From positions 1-64,000 of the forward strand of contig JAKIWS010000007.1 in NCBI GenBank assembly GCA_022749895.1: a stretch of 64,000 bases of DNA, read 5' to 3'. The position numbers were made by a program, and so were the translations under genes. How positions within the stretch are numbered: the stretch's first letter is position 1; each line of letters opens with the position of its first letter. The notes under the pieces were generated by a model that ran no database searches, was not told the DNA's origin, and was given only the letters and a program-made list of their open reading frames with translations. The DNA is from Thermoplasmata archaeon. GTDB lineage: Archaea; Thermoplasmatota; Thermoplasmata; Lutacidiplasmatales; UBA184. Of this stretch, positions 16,648-25,271 are shown piece after piece.

Positions 16648-17373
16648 GTGAATTCCACCGGTCGAGCGATCGACCGCTTGGATTCTCGCAGCTTCGAGCG
16701 GCAGCTGGCCACCGGCAAGCTGCTGATCGTCCCGGTCGGAGCGTTGGAGGCCCACGGACCTCACCTCCCGTTGGGGGCCGACGAGATCCAGGCGACGCGT
16801 ACCGCAGAAGCCCTAGCGGAGGAGCTCGGTGCGCTGATCGCCCCGGCGATACCGTATGGAGCCTGCTTGGCGGCGCGGCCGTTCCCGGGGACAGCCTCCC
16901 TCTCGCTCGCGACGCTCTCGGCGCTCCTTCGCGAGGTGCTGAGCGCGTTCGTCGGCATGGGGGCGCGCCGGATCCTGGTCCTCTCCGGCCACGCCGAGCG
17001 CGGGCACATGGCCGCGCTTCGGGACGCCGCAACGGCGACCATGGACGCGCACCCGGCGGCCCGGATCGCGGTGATCTCCGACTACGACTTCGTGTACGAG
17101 CTCCGGGGCGAGCTCGCGCCGCCGACCGACGGGCACGGGGGACTTCTCGAGACCTCCCGGCTTCTCGCGCTGGCGCCCGCAACGGTCGGCCCCGAGCGAC
17201 CGAACATTACGCCGCACTTCTCCCCGCTCCTCCCGGCGCCTCCGACGACCACCGAATGGCCCGAGAGCGTGCAGGGGGACACCCGGGCGGCCTCGGCCGA
17301 GCTCGGGGCGAAGGTACAGGCCCACGTGCTGCGCCGACTTCGCGAGGTCGTCGTCGAGCTGCTGCCCGCGTAA
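16648..17373 (+). CDS. Creatininase-family amidohydrolase
   Basis: A 241-aa metal-dependent amidohydrolase of the creatininase superfamily, which includes creatinine amidohydrolase, the archaeal FAPy deformylase ArfB and the peptidase MftE. Metal ligands are visible in VGALEAHGPHLPLGADE (Glu, His, Asp), LSGHAERGHM (His) and GHGGLLETS (Glu). The usual NGHGGN motif is altered to SGHAERG, so the substrate may differ from classical members. The start is GTG at 16648. It sits 14 nt upstream of uvrA, but no repair role is implied by the sequence. A flavin or F420 pathway role (ArfB-like) is possible. Confidence 0.8.
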   Translation: MNSTGRAIDRLDSRSFERQLATGKLLIVPVGALEAHGPHLPLGADEIQATRTAEALAEELGALIAPAIPYGACLAARPFPGTASLSLATLSALLREVLSAFVGMGARRILVLSGHAERGHMAALRDAATATMDAHPAARIAVISDYDFVYELRGELAPPTDGHGGLLETSRLLALAPATVGPERPNITPHFSPLLPAPPTTTEWPESVQGDTRAASAELGAKVQAHVLRRLREVVVELLPA

Positions 17374-17387
17374 CGGTAGGTCCGACG

Positions 17388-20231
17388 ATGGCGGTCCCCT
17401 CCAGCAGCATCCGCATCCGCGGGGCGCGCCAGCACAACCTGAAGAACCTCGACATCGACCTCCCTCGGAACCGGCTTATCGTTATCACCGGCGTCAGCGG
17501 ATCGGGCAAATCGTCGCTCGCGTTCGACACGCTCTACGCGGAGGGCCAACGGCGCTACATCGAGAGCCTGTCGTCGTACGCCCGGCAGTTCCTCGGCCAG
17601 ATGGACAAGCCCGATGTCGACGGGATCGAGGGGCTCTCCCCGGCGATCGCCATCGAGCAGCGGGCCGGCAGCCGCAACCCGAGGTCGACCGTCGGCACCG
17701 TGACGGAGATCTACGACTACCTCAGGTTGCTGTACGCCCGGATCGGAATTCCCCACTGCCCGAACGACGGGCACGAGATCGCCCCGCAATCGGTCGACAA
17801 GGTCAGCGAGGCGGTGCGCCGGGATTCCGCCGGCGAGAAGGTCGACATCCTCGCTCCGGTCGTCCGCGGTCAGAAGGGCGAGCAGCGCGACGTGATCGAC
17901 AAACTGCGCAAGCTCGGGTACCGCCGCTTCACCGTCGACGGCGTCGAGGTTCGGCTCCCGGGGACCGAGCTCCGGCTCGAGAAGAACAAGAAGCACACGA
18001 TCGAGGTCGTCGTCGACTCCTTCACCGTGAGCGACGCCGAAGCGAGCCGCCTCGCGGAGGCGATCACGGTCGCGCGCGATCTCGCGGAGGGACTCGTCAT
18101 CGTGCGCGGACCGAAGGGCGCCCGCGCCACGTATTCGGGGCGGCGGGCGTGCCCGGAGTGCGGGTTTTCGATGGAGGAGCTGACGCCGCGGATGTTCTCG
18201 TTCAACTCTCCGTTCGGGGCCTGTCCCGAGTGTCTCGGCATCGGCGCGACGCTGCATGCCGACCCCAACCTGATCGTCCCCGACAAATCGAAGACGCTGA
18301 AGAAGGGGGTGGCGGTCTTCGGGCTCACCCCCGAGGACGACGCGCTCGAGCGGTTCGGGCGGATGTTCGATTTCGACCCGAAGCGGCCGATCTCGGAGCT
18401 CAACGAGAAGGGATGGAAGGCGCTGTTCTACGGCACGGAGAAGCCGCTCAGCGCGAACGCGCATTGGAACCATCACTGGTGGGGCGGCGGATGGCTCCGG
18501 GAAGGTCTCGCCACCGCCGTCGAGCGTCGCTGGAAGGCGGCGAAGAGCGACGGCCTCAAGGAGTACTACCTCGGCTTCATGACGTTCACGCCGTGCCGCT
18601 CCTGCCACGGCAAGCGGCTTCGCCCGGCGAGCCTCGCCGTCACGGTCCTCGACCAGTCGATCGCGGACGTCGCCGCGATGACCGTCGAGAAGGGGGCGCG
18701 CCTCTTCGAGAAGCTCACGCTGACGGACCGCGACGAGCTGATCGTCGGCCAGGTCGTCCGCGAGATCCGGGCCCGGTTGGGGTTCCTCCAGAACGTGGGC
18801 CTGACGTACCTGACCCTCGACCGCGCCTCGGCCTCCCTTTCCGGGGGCGAGGCCGAACGGATCGCCCTCGCGACGCAGATCGGCTCCGGGCTCGTCGGCG
18901 TTCTCTACATCCTCGACGAGCCGTCGATCGGACTCCACCCGCGCGACCACGAGCGGCTCCTCGCGACGCTGAAGACGCTCCGCGACCTCGGCAACACGCT
19001 CCTCGTGGTCGAACACGACGAGATGACCATGCGCGCCTCCGACTGGCTGGTCGACTTGGGCCCCGGCGCGGGCGTGAAGGGCGGGGAGCTCCTCTTCGCG
19101 GGGCCGCCGGAGAAGATCGGGAGCGCCCGGCGCTCGATCACCGGCGACTACCTGACCGGCCGGCGGAGGATCGAACTTCCGGCGCAGCGTCAAGCACCGG
19201 GGGACCGTTGGCTCACCATCCACGCACCTCGGGAGAACAATCTCAAGGGCGAGACGGTGCGCCTCCCGCTCGGGACCTTGACGGCGCTCTCCGGGGTGTC
19301 GGGGAGCGGCAAATCGACGCTCCTCCAGGAGATCGTCTACAAGGCCGTCCGCCGGCATCTCGGGCTCGGGAAGGATGCGCCGGGCAAGCACGAGTACATC
19401 GACGGGATCGACCAGATCGACCGCGTCCTCCTGATCGACCAAGCGCCGATCGGCCGAACGCCCCGGAGCAATCCGGCGACGTACACGGGATTGATGACGC
19501 CGATCCGCGACCTGTACGCGGGCCTCCCGGAGGCGAAGGCGCGCGGGTTCGGACCCGGCCGGTTCAGCTTCAACGTCGAGGGCGGTCGGTGCGAGACGTG
19601 CGAGGGCGACGGCGTGATCCGGTACGAGATGCACTTTCTCCCCGACGTCTACGTCGCCTGCGAGGCCTGCGGCGGGAAGCGGTTCAACGCGGAGACGCTC
19701 GAGGTCCGCTTCAAGGGAAAGACGATCGCCGACGTCCTCGACATGACGGTCGATGAGGCGCTCGCCTTCTTCGTGAACCACCGACGGATCGCTTCCCGGC
19801 TCGCGCTGCTCACCGAGGTGGGGTTGGGGTACATCCGGCTCGGCCAGAGCGCGACGACCCTCTCCGGCGGCGAGGCGCAGCGGGTGAAGATCGCCTTCGA
19901 GCTCGCGAAGGTGCCGACCGGAAAGACGCTCTACCTGCTCGACGAGCCGACCACGGGGCTCCATTTCGAGGACGTGCGCCACCTGCTCGACGTGCTGTAC
20001 CGCCTCCGCGCCGGCGGGAACACGGTCGTGGTGATCGAGCACAACCTCGACGTGCTGAAATGCGCCGACTGGCTGATCGACCTCGGTCCCGAGGGCGGCG
20101 ATGCCGGGGGCCACGTCGTCGCCGCCGGGCCTCCGGAAGCGATCACAACGGCGAAGCGCTCCTACACCGGGAGGTTCCTCCTCCCCCTCATGGGCGCCGC
20201 GCCGATGCCCCTCCCGGTCCCCTCGCGATGA
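17388..20231 (+). CDS. uvrA: UvrABC excinuclease subunit A
   Basis: A 947-aa DNA damage-recognition ATPase of nucleotide excision repair. It has two ABC modules. In the first, Walker A is GVSGSGKSS (about residues 36-44), the zinc motif CPEC is followed by CPECLGIG, and the signature is LSGGEAERIALA. In the second, Walker A is GVSGSGKST, a CETCEGDG/CEACGGKR zinc module follows, and the signature is LSGGEAQRVKIA with LLDEPTTGLH. The start is ATG at 17388. Its TGA overlaps the uvrC ATG. uvrB is not next to it, so it must be elsewhere if the system is complete. uvrABC is commonly held to have reached archaea by transfer from bacteria. Confidence 0.96.
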   Translation: MAVPSSSIRIRGARQHNLKNLDIDLPRNRLIVITGVSGSGKSSLAFDTLYAEGQRRYIESLSSYARQFLGQMDKPDVDGIEGLSPAIAIEQRAGSRNPRSTVGTVTEIYDYLRLLYARIGIPHCPNDGHEIAPQSVDKVSEAVRRDSAGEKVDILAPVVRGQKGEQRDVIDKLRKLGYRRFTVDGVEVRLPGTELRLEKNKKHTIEVVVDSFTVSDAEASRLAEAITVARDLAEGLVIVRGPKGARATYSGRRACPECGFSMEELTPRMFSFNSPFGACPECLGIGATLHADPNLIVPDKSKTLKKGVAVFGLTPEDDALERFGRMFDFDPKRPISELNEKGWKALFYGTEKPLSANAHWNHHWWGGGWLREGLATAVERRWKAAKSDGLKEYYLGFMTFTPCRSCHGKRLRPASLAVTVLDQSIADVAAMTVEKGARLFEKLTLTDRDELIVGQVVREIRARLGFLQNVGLTYLTLDRASASLSGGEAERIALATQIGSGLVGVLYILDEPSIGLHPRDHERLLATLKTLRDLGNTLLVVEHDEMTMRASDWLVDLGPGAGVKGGELLFAGPPEKIGSARRSITGDYLTGRRRIELPAQRQAPGDRWLTIHAPRENNLKGETVRLPLGTLTALSGVSGSGKSTLLQEIVYKAVRRHLGLGKDAPGKHEYIDGIDQIDRVLLIDQAPIGRTPRSNPATYTGLMTPIRDLYAGLPEAKARGFGPGRFSFNVEGGRCETCEGDGVIRYEMHFLPDVYVACEACGGKRFNAETLEVRFKGKTIADVLDMTVDEALAFFVNHRRIASRLALLTEVGLGYIRLGQSATTLSGGEAQRVKIAFELAKVPTGKTLYLLDEPTTGLHFEDVRHLLDVLYRLRAGGNTVVVIEHNLDVLKCADWLIDLGPEGGDAGGHVVAAGPPEAITTAKRSYTGRFLLPLMGAAPMPLPVPSR

Positions 20232-21985
20232 CCGACCCCGTTCCGGCGCTCCCGGGGTTCGTCCCGGCGAGCCAGCTGGGGGCGGCCGCGGGCGACGGCT
20301 TCCGGCGGGGGCCGAACGTCGCCGGCGTCTACCTGTTCCGGTCGGCGCGGGGCGAGGTCGTCTACGTGGGCAAGGCGCGCAGCCTCCGGCACCGGGTCCT
20401 GGACCACCTGAACGCCCGCATCGAGAAGGATGGGACGATCCTGGCCGACAGCGCGACCGTCGAGTTCGTTCCCACGACGACCGAGCGCGAGGCGCTGTTG
20501 CTCGAAGCGAACCTGATCAAGCAGTACCAGCCCCGGCACAACGCGCTCCTCAAGGACGACCGGAGCTTCCCGTACCTGGCGGTCACCGAGGACGAAACGT
20601 TTCCGCGCATCCTCCTCGTGCGCCGGCCGAGGAAAGGCTCGGCCAGCACGCTCGTCGGCCCGTACACGAGCGCGCGCGAGGCCCGGAGCGTCGCCCGCCT
20701 CCTCTCGGAAGCGTTCCAGCTCCGCCGGTGCATCCGGCTCCCGAAGCGTGCGTGCCTCTACTACTACCTCAACACGTGCAGCGCGCCGTGCATCGGTGCG
20801 ATCGGCGCCGCGGCGTACCGCGCGAGGACCGACCAGGCCCTCCAGATGCTGCGCGGGCACGGAGCGAGCGTGCGCCCCGCGCTCGAGAAGGAGATGCACG
20901 AGGCGGCGGAACGTCGGGAGTTCGAACGGGCCGCGTTGCTGCGCGACACGATGGCGGGGTTCGCCGCGCTCAAGCAGCCCCAGCACGTGGTCGGCCGCGG
21001 GCGCGGTCGGGTCGACGTCGTCGCGCTCGCGTTCCCCACCGATGCGAGCACGCTGCGCGTCGCGGTCGGCCTCCTCCGCGTGGAGGACGGCGAGGTGCGT
21101 CGCACCGAGCCGCACCTCCTCGCCATCCCCGCGGACGACCTCCCCGACGCGGGGGAGCTCCTCCGCCAGTTCCTCGTCCAGTACTACGCCCCTCTGATCG
21201 ACCGGCCCGAGCGGATCTATGTCCACGGGGCCCGACCGCCGGGGATCGACGAGACCGTCGACTGGCTCGAGGGGGAGCAGGGCATCGAGGTCCGCTTCCG
21301 CCCCACCGGCCAAGCCGCCTCGTGGGGTCGTCTCGCCGAGCGCCTCGCCCGGGCGCACGTCGAACAGGTCGTGGTCCGGAAGCCCCCGCGCGAGGTCCTG
21401 ATCGCGCTCCAGAACCTGCTGCAGCTTCCGACGATCCCGAACCGGATCGAGGGCGTCGACATCTCGCTGTTCCAGGGCGCGGAGGCGGTCGGCTCGGTCG
21501 TCGTCTTCCAAGGGGGCGTGCCGGACAAGGACGAGTACCGGCGCTTCCGCATCCGGACGGTCGAGGGGACGAACGACTTCGCGATGATCGCGGAGGTCGT
21601 CCGGCGACGATACTTCCGGCGGTTGAGCGAGCAGGAGATCCTCCCCGACCTCCTCCTGATCGATGGCGGCCGGGGTCAGGTCGCCGCGGCGATGGCGTCG
21701 CTCACGGAGCTCGGGTTGGCCGACCAGATCCCCGTCGTCGGACTCGCGAAGCGGGAAGAGGAGCTCTACCTCCCCGACGCGGCCGAACCCCGCACGCCGA
21801 ACAAGAACGCGCCTCCGATGCTGCTGCTCCGCGCCGTCCGGGACGAAGCGCACCGATTCGCCGTGACGTACCACCGGACCCGAAGGCGGATCCGCCTCCG
21901 GGAGGAGGTCGACGAGGTCGTCGCGCGCGACCGGGCGAGGGCGTCTACTTCGCCGCCGAGCCCTTCCGCTCGGCCGGCCCGATGA
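20228..21985 (+). CDS. uvrC: UvrABC excinuclease subunit C, lacking the C-terminal HhH region
   Basis: A 585-aa dual-incision nuclease. The N-terminal GIY-YIG domain (GVYLFRSARGEVVYVGKARS) makes the 3' incision. A cysteine-rich region (CIRLPKRACLYYYLNTCSAPC) and a UVR-like segment (about residues 215-250) follow. The RNase H-like domain for the 5' incision includes IEGVDISLFQG and LLLIDGGRGQVAAA. After the conserved VTYHRTRRRIR block the protein ends within about 30 low-complexity residues, and the tandem helix-hairpin-helix domain that normally follows is absent. It starts at ATG 20228, overlapping uvrA by 4 nt, and its last 41 nt overlap the convergent psmA. Confidence 0.94.
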   Translation: MTDPVPALPGFVPASQLGAAAGDGFRRGPNVAGVYLFRSARGEVVYVGKARSLRHRVLDHLNARIEKDGTILADSATVEFVPTTTEREALLLEANLIKQYQPRHNALLKDDRSFPYLAVTEDETFPRILLVRRPRKGSASTLVGPYTSAREARSVARLLSEAFQLRRCIRLPKRACLYYYLNTCSAPCIGAIGAAAYRARTDQALQMLRGHGASVRPALEKEMHEAAERREFERAALLRDTMAGFAALKQPQHVVGRGRGRVDVVALAFPTDASTLRVAVGLLRVEDGEVRRTEPHLLAIPADDLPDAGELLRQFLVQYYAPLIDRPERIYVHGARPPGIDETVDWLEGEQGIEVRFRPTGQAASWGRLAERLARAHVEQVVVRKPPREVLIALQNLLQLPTIPNRIEGVDISLFQGAEAVGSVVVFQGGVPDKDEYRRFRIRTVEGTNDFAMIAEVVRRRYFRRLSEQEILPDLLLIDGGRGQVAAAMASLTELGLADQIPVVGLAKREEELYLPDAAEPRTPNKNAPPMLLLRAVRDEAHRFAVTYHRTRRRIRLREEVDEVVARDRARASTSPPSPSARPAR

Positions 21986-22706
21986 ACGCGAGTCCCGTGA
22001 CGCGCCGGGTGACTTCGGCCGCGGTGAGGTGACGGAGCTCCTTGTCGGGCTCCAGGATCGCCACGTCGAGCGCCTCGGCCGGGAAGGGGGTGGGCGAGCC
22101 TTCCGCGACGGCGTTGACCGCGAGCTTGAAGGCGGTCTCCTCGGTCCGGCTCTCGCCGATCTTCTCTTCGAGGTAGTCGGCGACCGCGCGGCGGTTCCGC
22201 CCGATCGCGTAGGCGCGCCAGCCGATCGTCGCGCCGCTCGGGTCGAGCTCGACGAGCCCCGGTGCGCCATCGGCGAAGCCGCCCAGGAGGAGCGAGACCG
22301 CGAACGGTCGTGTCCCGCCGAACTGCGTGAACTGTTGGAGGAGCGCGCCGAGCGAGTGGCCGAGGAGTCCGTACGGGGCGGGCTCTCCGTAGAGGATCCG
22401 GTGGCGCTGGGCTTCCACGCGCAGGAATTCGACGAGCACCCGGGAATCGGCGATGAGGCCGGCCGTGACGCACCCGAGACCTAGGTCGAGGGCGAAGGTC
22501 TTCTCGATCGATCCGGCCTCGGCGAGGCTGCTGACCGGCAGGTTGCGGTACGCGACGAAGACGATGCCGCCCTCGTACGTGACGGCGACCGCCGTCCCGC
22601 CCATCTGGATCGCCTGGAGGGCGTACTCGACCTGGAAAAGGCGCCCATCGGGGGAGAAGACGGTGCTCGCTCGGTCGTATGCCATCTGGCCCGGCTGCAT
22701 CTCCAT
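21945..22706 (-). CDS. psmA: Proteasome alpha subunit
   Basis: A 253-aa subunit of the outer rings of the 20S proteasome. The alpha signature YDRASTVFSPDGRLFQVEYALQA at residues 9-31 includes the gating N-terminal tail. GCVTAGLIADSRVLVEFLR and RPFAVSLLLGGFADGAPGL follow as in archaeal homologs. Alpha subunits lack proteolytic residues, and the beta subunit is not in the window. The start is ATG at 22706, about 45 nt after a weak TATA-like CGCTAAATC. The 3' end overlaps uvrC by 41 nt on the opposite strand. Confidence 0.93.
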   Translation of the reverse strand: MEMQPGQMAYDRASTVFSPDGRLFQVEYALQAIQMGGTAVAVTYEGGIVFVAYRNLPVSSLAEAGSIEKTFALDLGLGCVTAGLIADSRVLVEFLRVEAQRHRILYGEPAPYGLLGHSLGALLQQFTQFGGTRPFAVSLLLGGFADGAPGLVELDPSGATIGWRAYAIGRNRRAVADYLEEKIGESRTEETAFKLAVNAVAEGSPTPFPAEALDVAILEPDKELRHLTAAEVTRRVTGLAFIGPAERKGSAAK

Positions 22707-22856
22707 CGAAATTGACTCCCTGGAATCGGGCGGCCCAGCAAGGTAGGGGATTTAGCGGCACCGCCCGGCCGGCCGTCGGAGCCAGTTGGTTACCGAACGC
22801 CACGGGGACGGACGCACCGCGCCAAACTCTTACCCGCGACCGGCTCCGCTCCGTGG

Positions 22857-23993
22857 ATGGCCGCCCATCCCCTCACGCTCCTCCCGATGGCGTCGAGCCA
22901 TCGCGGCGCCCTATCCCCCGCGTGCACCCAGTGTGCCGAGGGAAGGAAGATGGTGCTGTTCGTGACCGGCCTGTGCCGGTTCCGTTGCTTCTACTGTCCG
23001 GTCTCGGAGAAGCGGAACCAGAAGGACGATACGTACGCCAACGAGCGGCTCGTCCGCTGCGACGACGACGTCCTCGATGAGGCCCGGGCGATCGGCGCCG
23101 CCGGAACCGGGATCACGGGCGGCGATCCGCTCGGTGTGATCGACCGGACCGAGCACTACGTCCGGCTGCTCAAGTCGACGTTCGGTCCGGAGCACCACAT
23201 CCACCTCTACACCCACGAACCGAATGCCGAGAAGCTCGAGCGCCTCGCCCGGGCGGGGCTCGATGAATTCCGCCTCCACATCCCGCACTACCTGTGGGGT
23301 CCGCTCGCCGCGGACGGCGGCGCCTACCGCAAGGTCCTCGAGGACGCCCCGAAGTGGGGGATCCAGCGGGGGGTGGAGATCCCCGTGCTCCCCGAGAAGG
23401 AGCCCGAGCTGCGGCGTTTGCTCGAGGCCGTCGACGCGATGGGCGTCGACTTCGTGAACCTGAACGAGCTCGAGTTCTCCGAGACGAATGACGCGAAGAT
23501 GCGCGTCCGGGGCTACGACACGTCCCCCAACGCGGCGTGGAGCGTGGACGGGAGCCGGGAGGTCGCCCAGCGCGTGGTCCGCGAGATGCGCCTTCGGACG
23601 CCGGTGCACTACTGCTCCTCCCGGTTCAAGGACGGCGTCCAGCTGCGCCAACGATTGATCCGCCGGGCGGAGCGGACGTCGCCCGGATTCGTCGAGCGGA
23701 CGCCGGACGGGACCGTCGTGTTCGGCGTCGTCGAGGCGCGGGGGAACCGCTCGGTCCGACGGCTCGGCGCGACCGTGGTGGCCCTCGCGGGCGTGCGCCC
23801 GGGCGACTATCGCCTCGACTTCGCGCGCCGGCGGGTCGAGCTCGCGGCCGAGCCGCTGCGGCGGGTCGCCGAGCGTTTGCGAGCCCCGGCCTTCGTCGTC
23901 GAGGAGTACCCCACCGCCGATGCGCTCGAGGTGGAGCGCGAGCCGCTCAACACCGCCGCGTTCCCCGGCCACGCCCGGGTGGGCGGGACGTAA
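22857..23993 (+). CDS. Radical SAM protein (COG2108-like)
   Basis: A 378-aa radical SAM enzyme. The iron-sulfur/SAM motif is CRFRCFYC (CxxxCxxC), preceded by an extra pair CTQCAEGRKM. GITGGDPLG is the GGE-equivalent motif and HIHLYTHEPNAEKLERLARAGLDEFRLH is typical of the barrel. An SSRFKDGVQLRQR region near residue 257 contains a further Cys. It resembles the archaeal family related to pyruvate formate-lyase activating enzyme, whose substrate is unknown. Its last 187 nt are overlapped by the convergent small Cys protein frame. Confidence 0.83.
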   Translation: MAAHPLTLLPMASSHRGALSPACTQCAEGRKMVLFVTGLCRFRCFYCPVSEKRNQKDDTYANERLVRCDDDVLDEARAIGAAGTGITGGDPLGVIDRTEHYVRLLKSTFGPEHHIHLYTHEPNAEKLERLARAGLDEFRLHIPHYLWGPLAADGGAYRKVLEDAPKWGIQRGVEIPVLPEKEPELRRLLEAVDAMGVDFVNLNELEFSETNDAKMRVRGYDTSPNAAWSVDGSREVAQRVVREMRLRTPVHYCSSRFKDGVQLRQRLIRRAERTSPGFVERTPDGTVVFGVVEARGNRSVRRLGATVVALAGVRPGDYRLDFARRRVELAAEPLRRVAERLRAPAFVVEEYPTADALEVEREPLNTAAFPGHARVGGT

Positions 23994-24169
23994 CCTTCGT
24001 CGCACGGGTGCGACCCGTGCGTGAGGTACCGATCGTCGCCGCGACGATGCTTGATCGAGCAGGGGCCCCATCCGGCATCCTCGGCGCCGTACCACATCGG
24101 GCAGTCCTTGCAATGCAGGTCGATAGGGGAGCGCGTCGGAGGCTCGTCGGGTTCCGCCGGATCGCTCAT
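23807..24169 (-). CDS. Small Cys-rich protein coupled to folD
   Basis: A minus-strand frame whose ATG (24169) overlaps the folD TGA (ATGA), which strongly supports translation from here. The N-terminal ~55 residues look constrained: SPIDLHCKDCPMWYGAED, WGPCSIKHRRGDDRY and THGSHPCDEGY supply four cysteines and two histidines for a probable zinc site. Beyond GNAAVLSG the frame is antisense to the radical SAM gene and Ser/Arg-rich, so the true protein may be shorter in effect even though no stop occurs before 23807. Family not recognised. Confidence 0.6.
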   Translation of the reverse strand: MSDPAEPDEPPTRSPIDLHCKDCPMWYGAEDAGWGPCSIKHRRGDDRYLTHGSHPCDEGYVPPTRAWPGNAAVLSGSRSTSSASAVGYSSTTKAGARKRSATRRSGSAASSTRRRAKSRR

Positions 24170-25068
24170 GGATACTCGGCCCGCTCCAGGAGCTCCCAGC
24201 CACGGACGACGTTGGCCATCAGTTGAGCGACCGTCACCGGTCCGACCCCGCCGGGCACCGGTGTGAGGGCCGACGCCCACCCGTCGAGCGATTCCGGGTT
24301 CGCGTCGCCGGCGGCCCGGTGGCCCGAAGGGCGCGTGGGATCCTCGACGGAGCTGAGCCCGATGTCGACGACCACCGCGCCCTTGGGCACCACCGAGCGG
24401 TCGAGAAACCCGGGTCGACCGATGCACGGGAAGATGATCACCTGGTCCGCGAGGACCTTGCGGAGATCCGGACTCTTCGAGTGGACCACCGTGACGGTCG
24501 CGTTGCCCCATTCCCCCTTCGACGCGAGGAGGATCGCGAGCGGGAGCCCGACGGTCGTCGAGCGCCCGACGACCGCGACGCGCTCTCCGTCCGTGCGAAT
24601 CCCATAGTGGCGAAGGATCTTGACCGCAGCCAAGGCCACCGCGGGGATTTGGACGGGGCGCTGGATCGCGAGCTGGCCGAGGTTGGCCATGCCGACCCCG
24701 TCCGTGTCCTTCGCGGTACCCAGTTCCGCGATCGCCGAATCGAAGTCGAGCTCCGGCGGAAGAGGATGTTCGACCAAGACGCCGTGGACGGTCGGATCGT
24801 GCTCGAGCTCCCGGAGCCTCGATCGAAGTCCCGGGGCGTCGAGACCGGGGGCGATCAGCTCCTCCCGAAATGCGAGGCCCACGTCCCGCGCGGCGCGCTC
24901 CTGCTGACGGGCGTAAAAGGTGAAGGGGGAACCTGGGATACGTCGGTAGAGGCTCGCGAGGCACGGTGCCGGGCGACCCCGCGCTCGACCCGCGGCGACT
25001 CTCTGGCGTACATCGTCGAGGATGCGGGCGGCGATCGGCGCCCCAAGCAACGAGCGGGTGACGACCAT
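24166..25068 (-). CDS. folD: FolD-like methylene-tetrahydrofolate dehydrogenase (altered cyclohydrolase site)
   Basis: A 300-aa FolD-family protein, normally converting 5,10-methylene-THF to 10-formyl-THF. The Rossmann motif VAVVGRSTTVGLPLAILL, KDTDGVG, and TPVPGGVGPVTVAQLM near the C-terminus are all typical. In the active-site helix the conserved Tyr is kept (FYARQQERAARDVG), but the residue four positions later, the catalytic Lys of bifunctional enzymes, is Gln. The nearby PCTP-type motif reads IPAVA. The NADP domain looks intact, so dehydrogenase activity is plausible while cyclohydrolase activity is doubtful. Start ATG 25068. Confidence 0.88.
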   Translation of the reverse strand: MVVTRSLLGAPIAARILDDVRQRVAAGRARGRPAPCLASLYRRIPGSPFTFYARQQERAARDVGLAFREELIAPGLDAPGLRSRLRELEHDPTVHGVLVEHPLPPELDFDSAIAELGTAKDTDGVGMANLGQLAIQRPVQIPAVALAAVKILRHYGIRTDGERVAVVGRSTTVGLPLAILLASKGEWGNATVTVVHSKSPDLRKVLADQVIIFPCIGRPGFLDRSVVPKGAVVVDIGLSSVEDPTRPSGHRAAGDANPESLDGWASALTPVPGGVGPVTVAQLMANVVRGWELLERAEYP

Positions 25069-25188
25069 CGACCCGCCGTGTAGTCAGGAGGCCAACTTAA
25101 GGGGACGGAGCCACGGCCTCTCGATCGGGCGGCGTCGTGCGAAATTGGCGCACGGGTGACGTTGTGTTTTGGAGGAAACCAGACTAAA

Positions 25189-25197
25189 GGTTAAAAG
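25189..25197 (+). promoter_or_regulatory. TATA-like box for the lonB operon
   Basis: GGTTAAAAG is an AT-rich element in the 200-nt divergent region between folD and lonB. A transcript starting ~25 nt downstream would include GAGAGG at 25261-25266, five nt before the proposed ACG start at 25272. Confidence 0.4.
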
Positions 25198-25271
25198 CGG
25201 GGGACCCCTCTGAATTCGATAAGGAGCGGTCGCCGGTCGAACGGGATACGGCACCTATCCGAGAGGCAGTT

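Noticed and set aside
13750-16764. A ~1000-codon minus-strand frame opposite topA
   Set aside because: It is the antisense shadow of topoisomerase I and also covers the tRNA-Phe gene; no recognisable protein sequence.
17082-20114. A ~1010-codon minus-strand frame opposite uvrA
   Set aside because: Antisense shadow of uvrA with low-complexity Arg/Leu/Asp composition.
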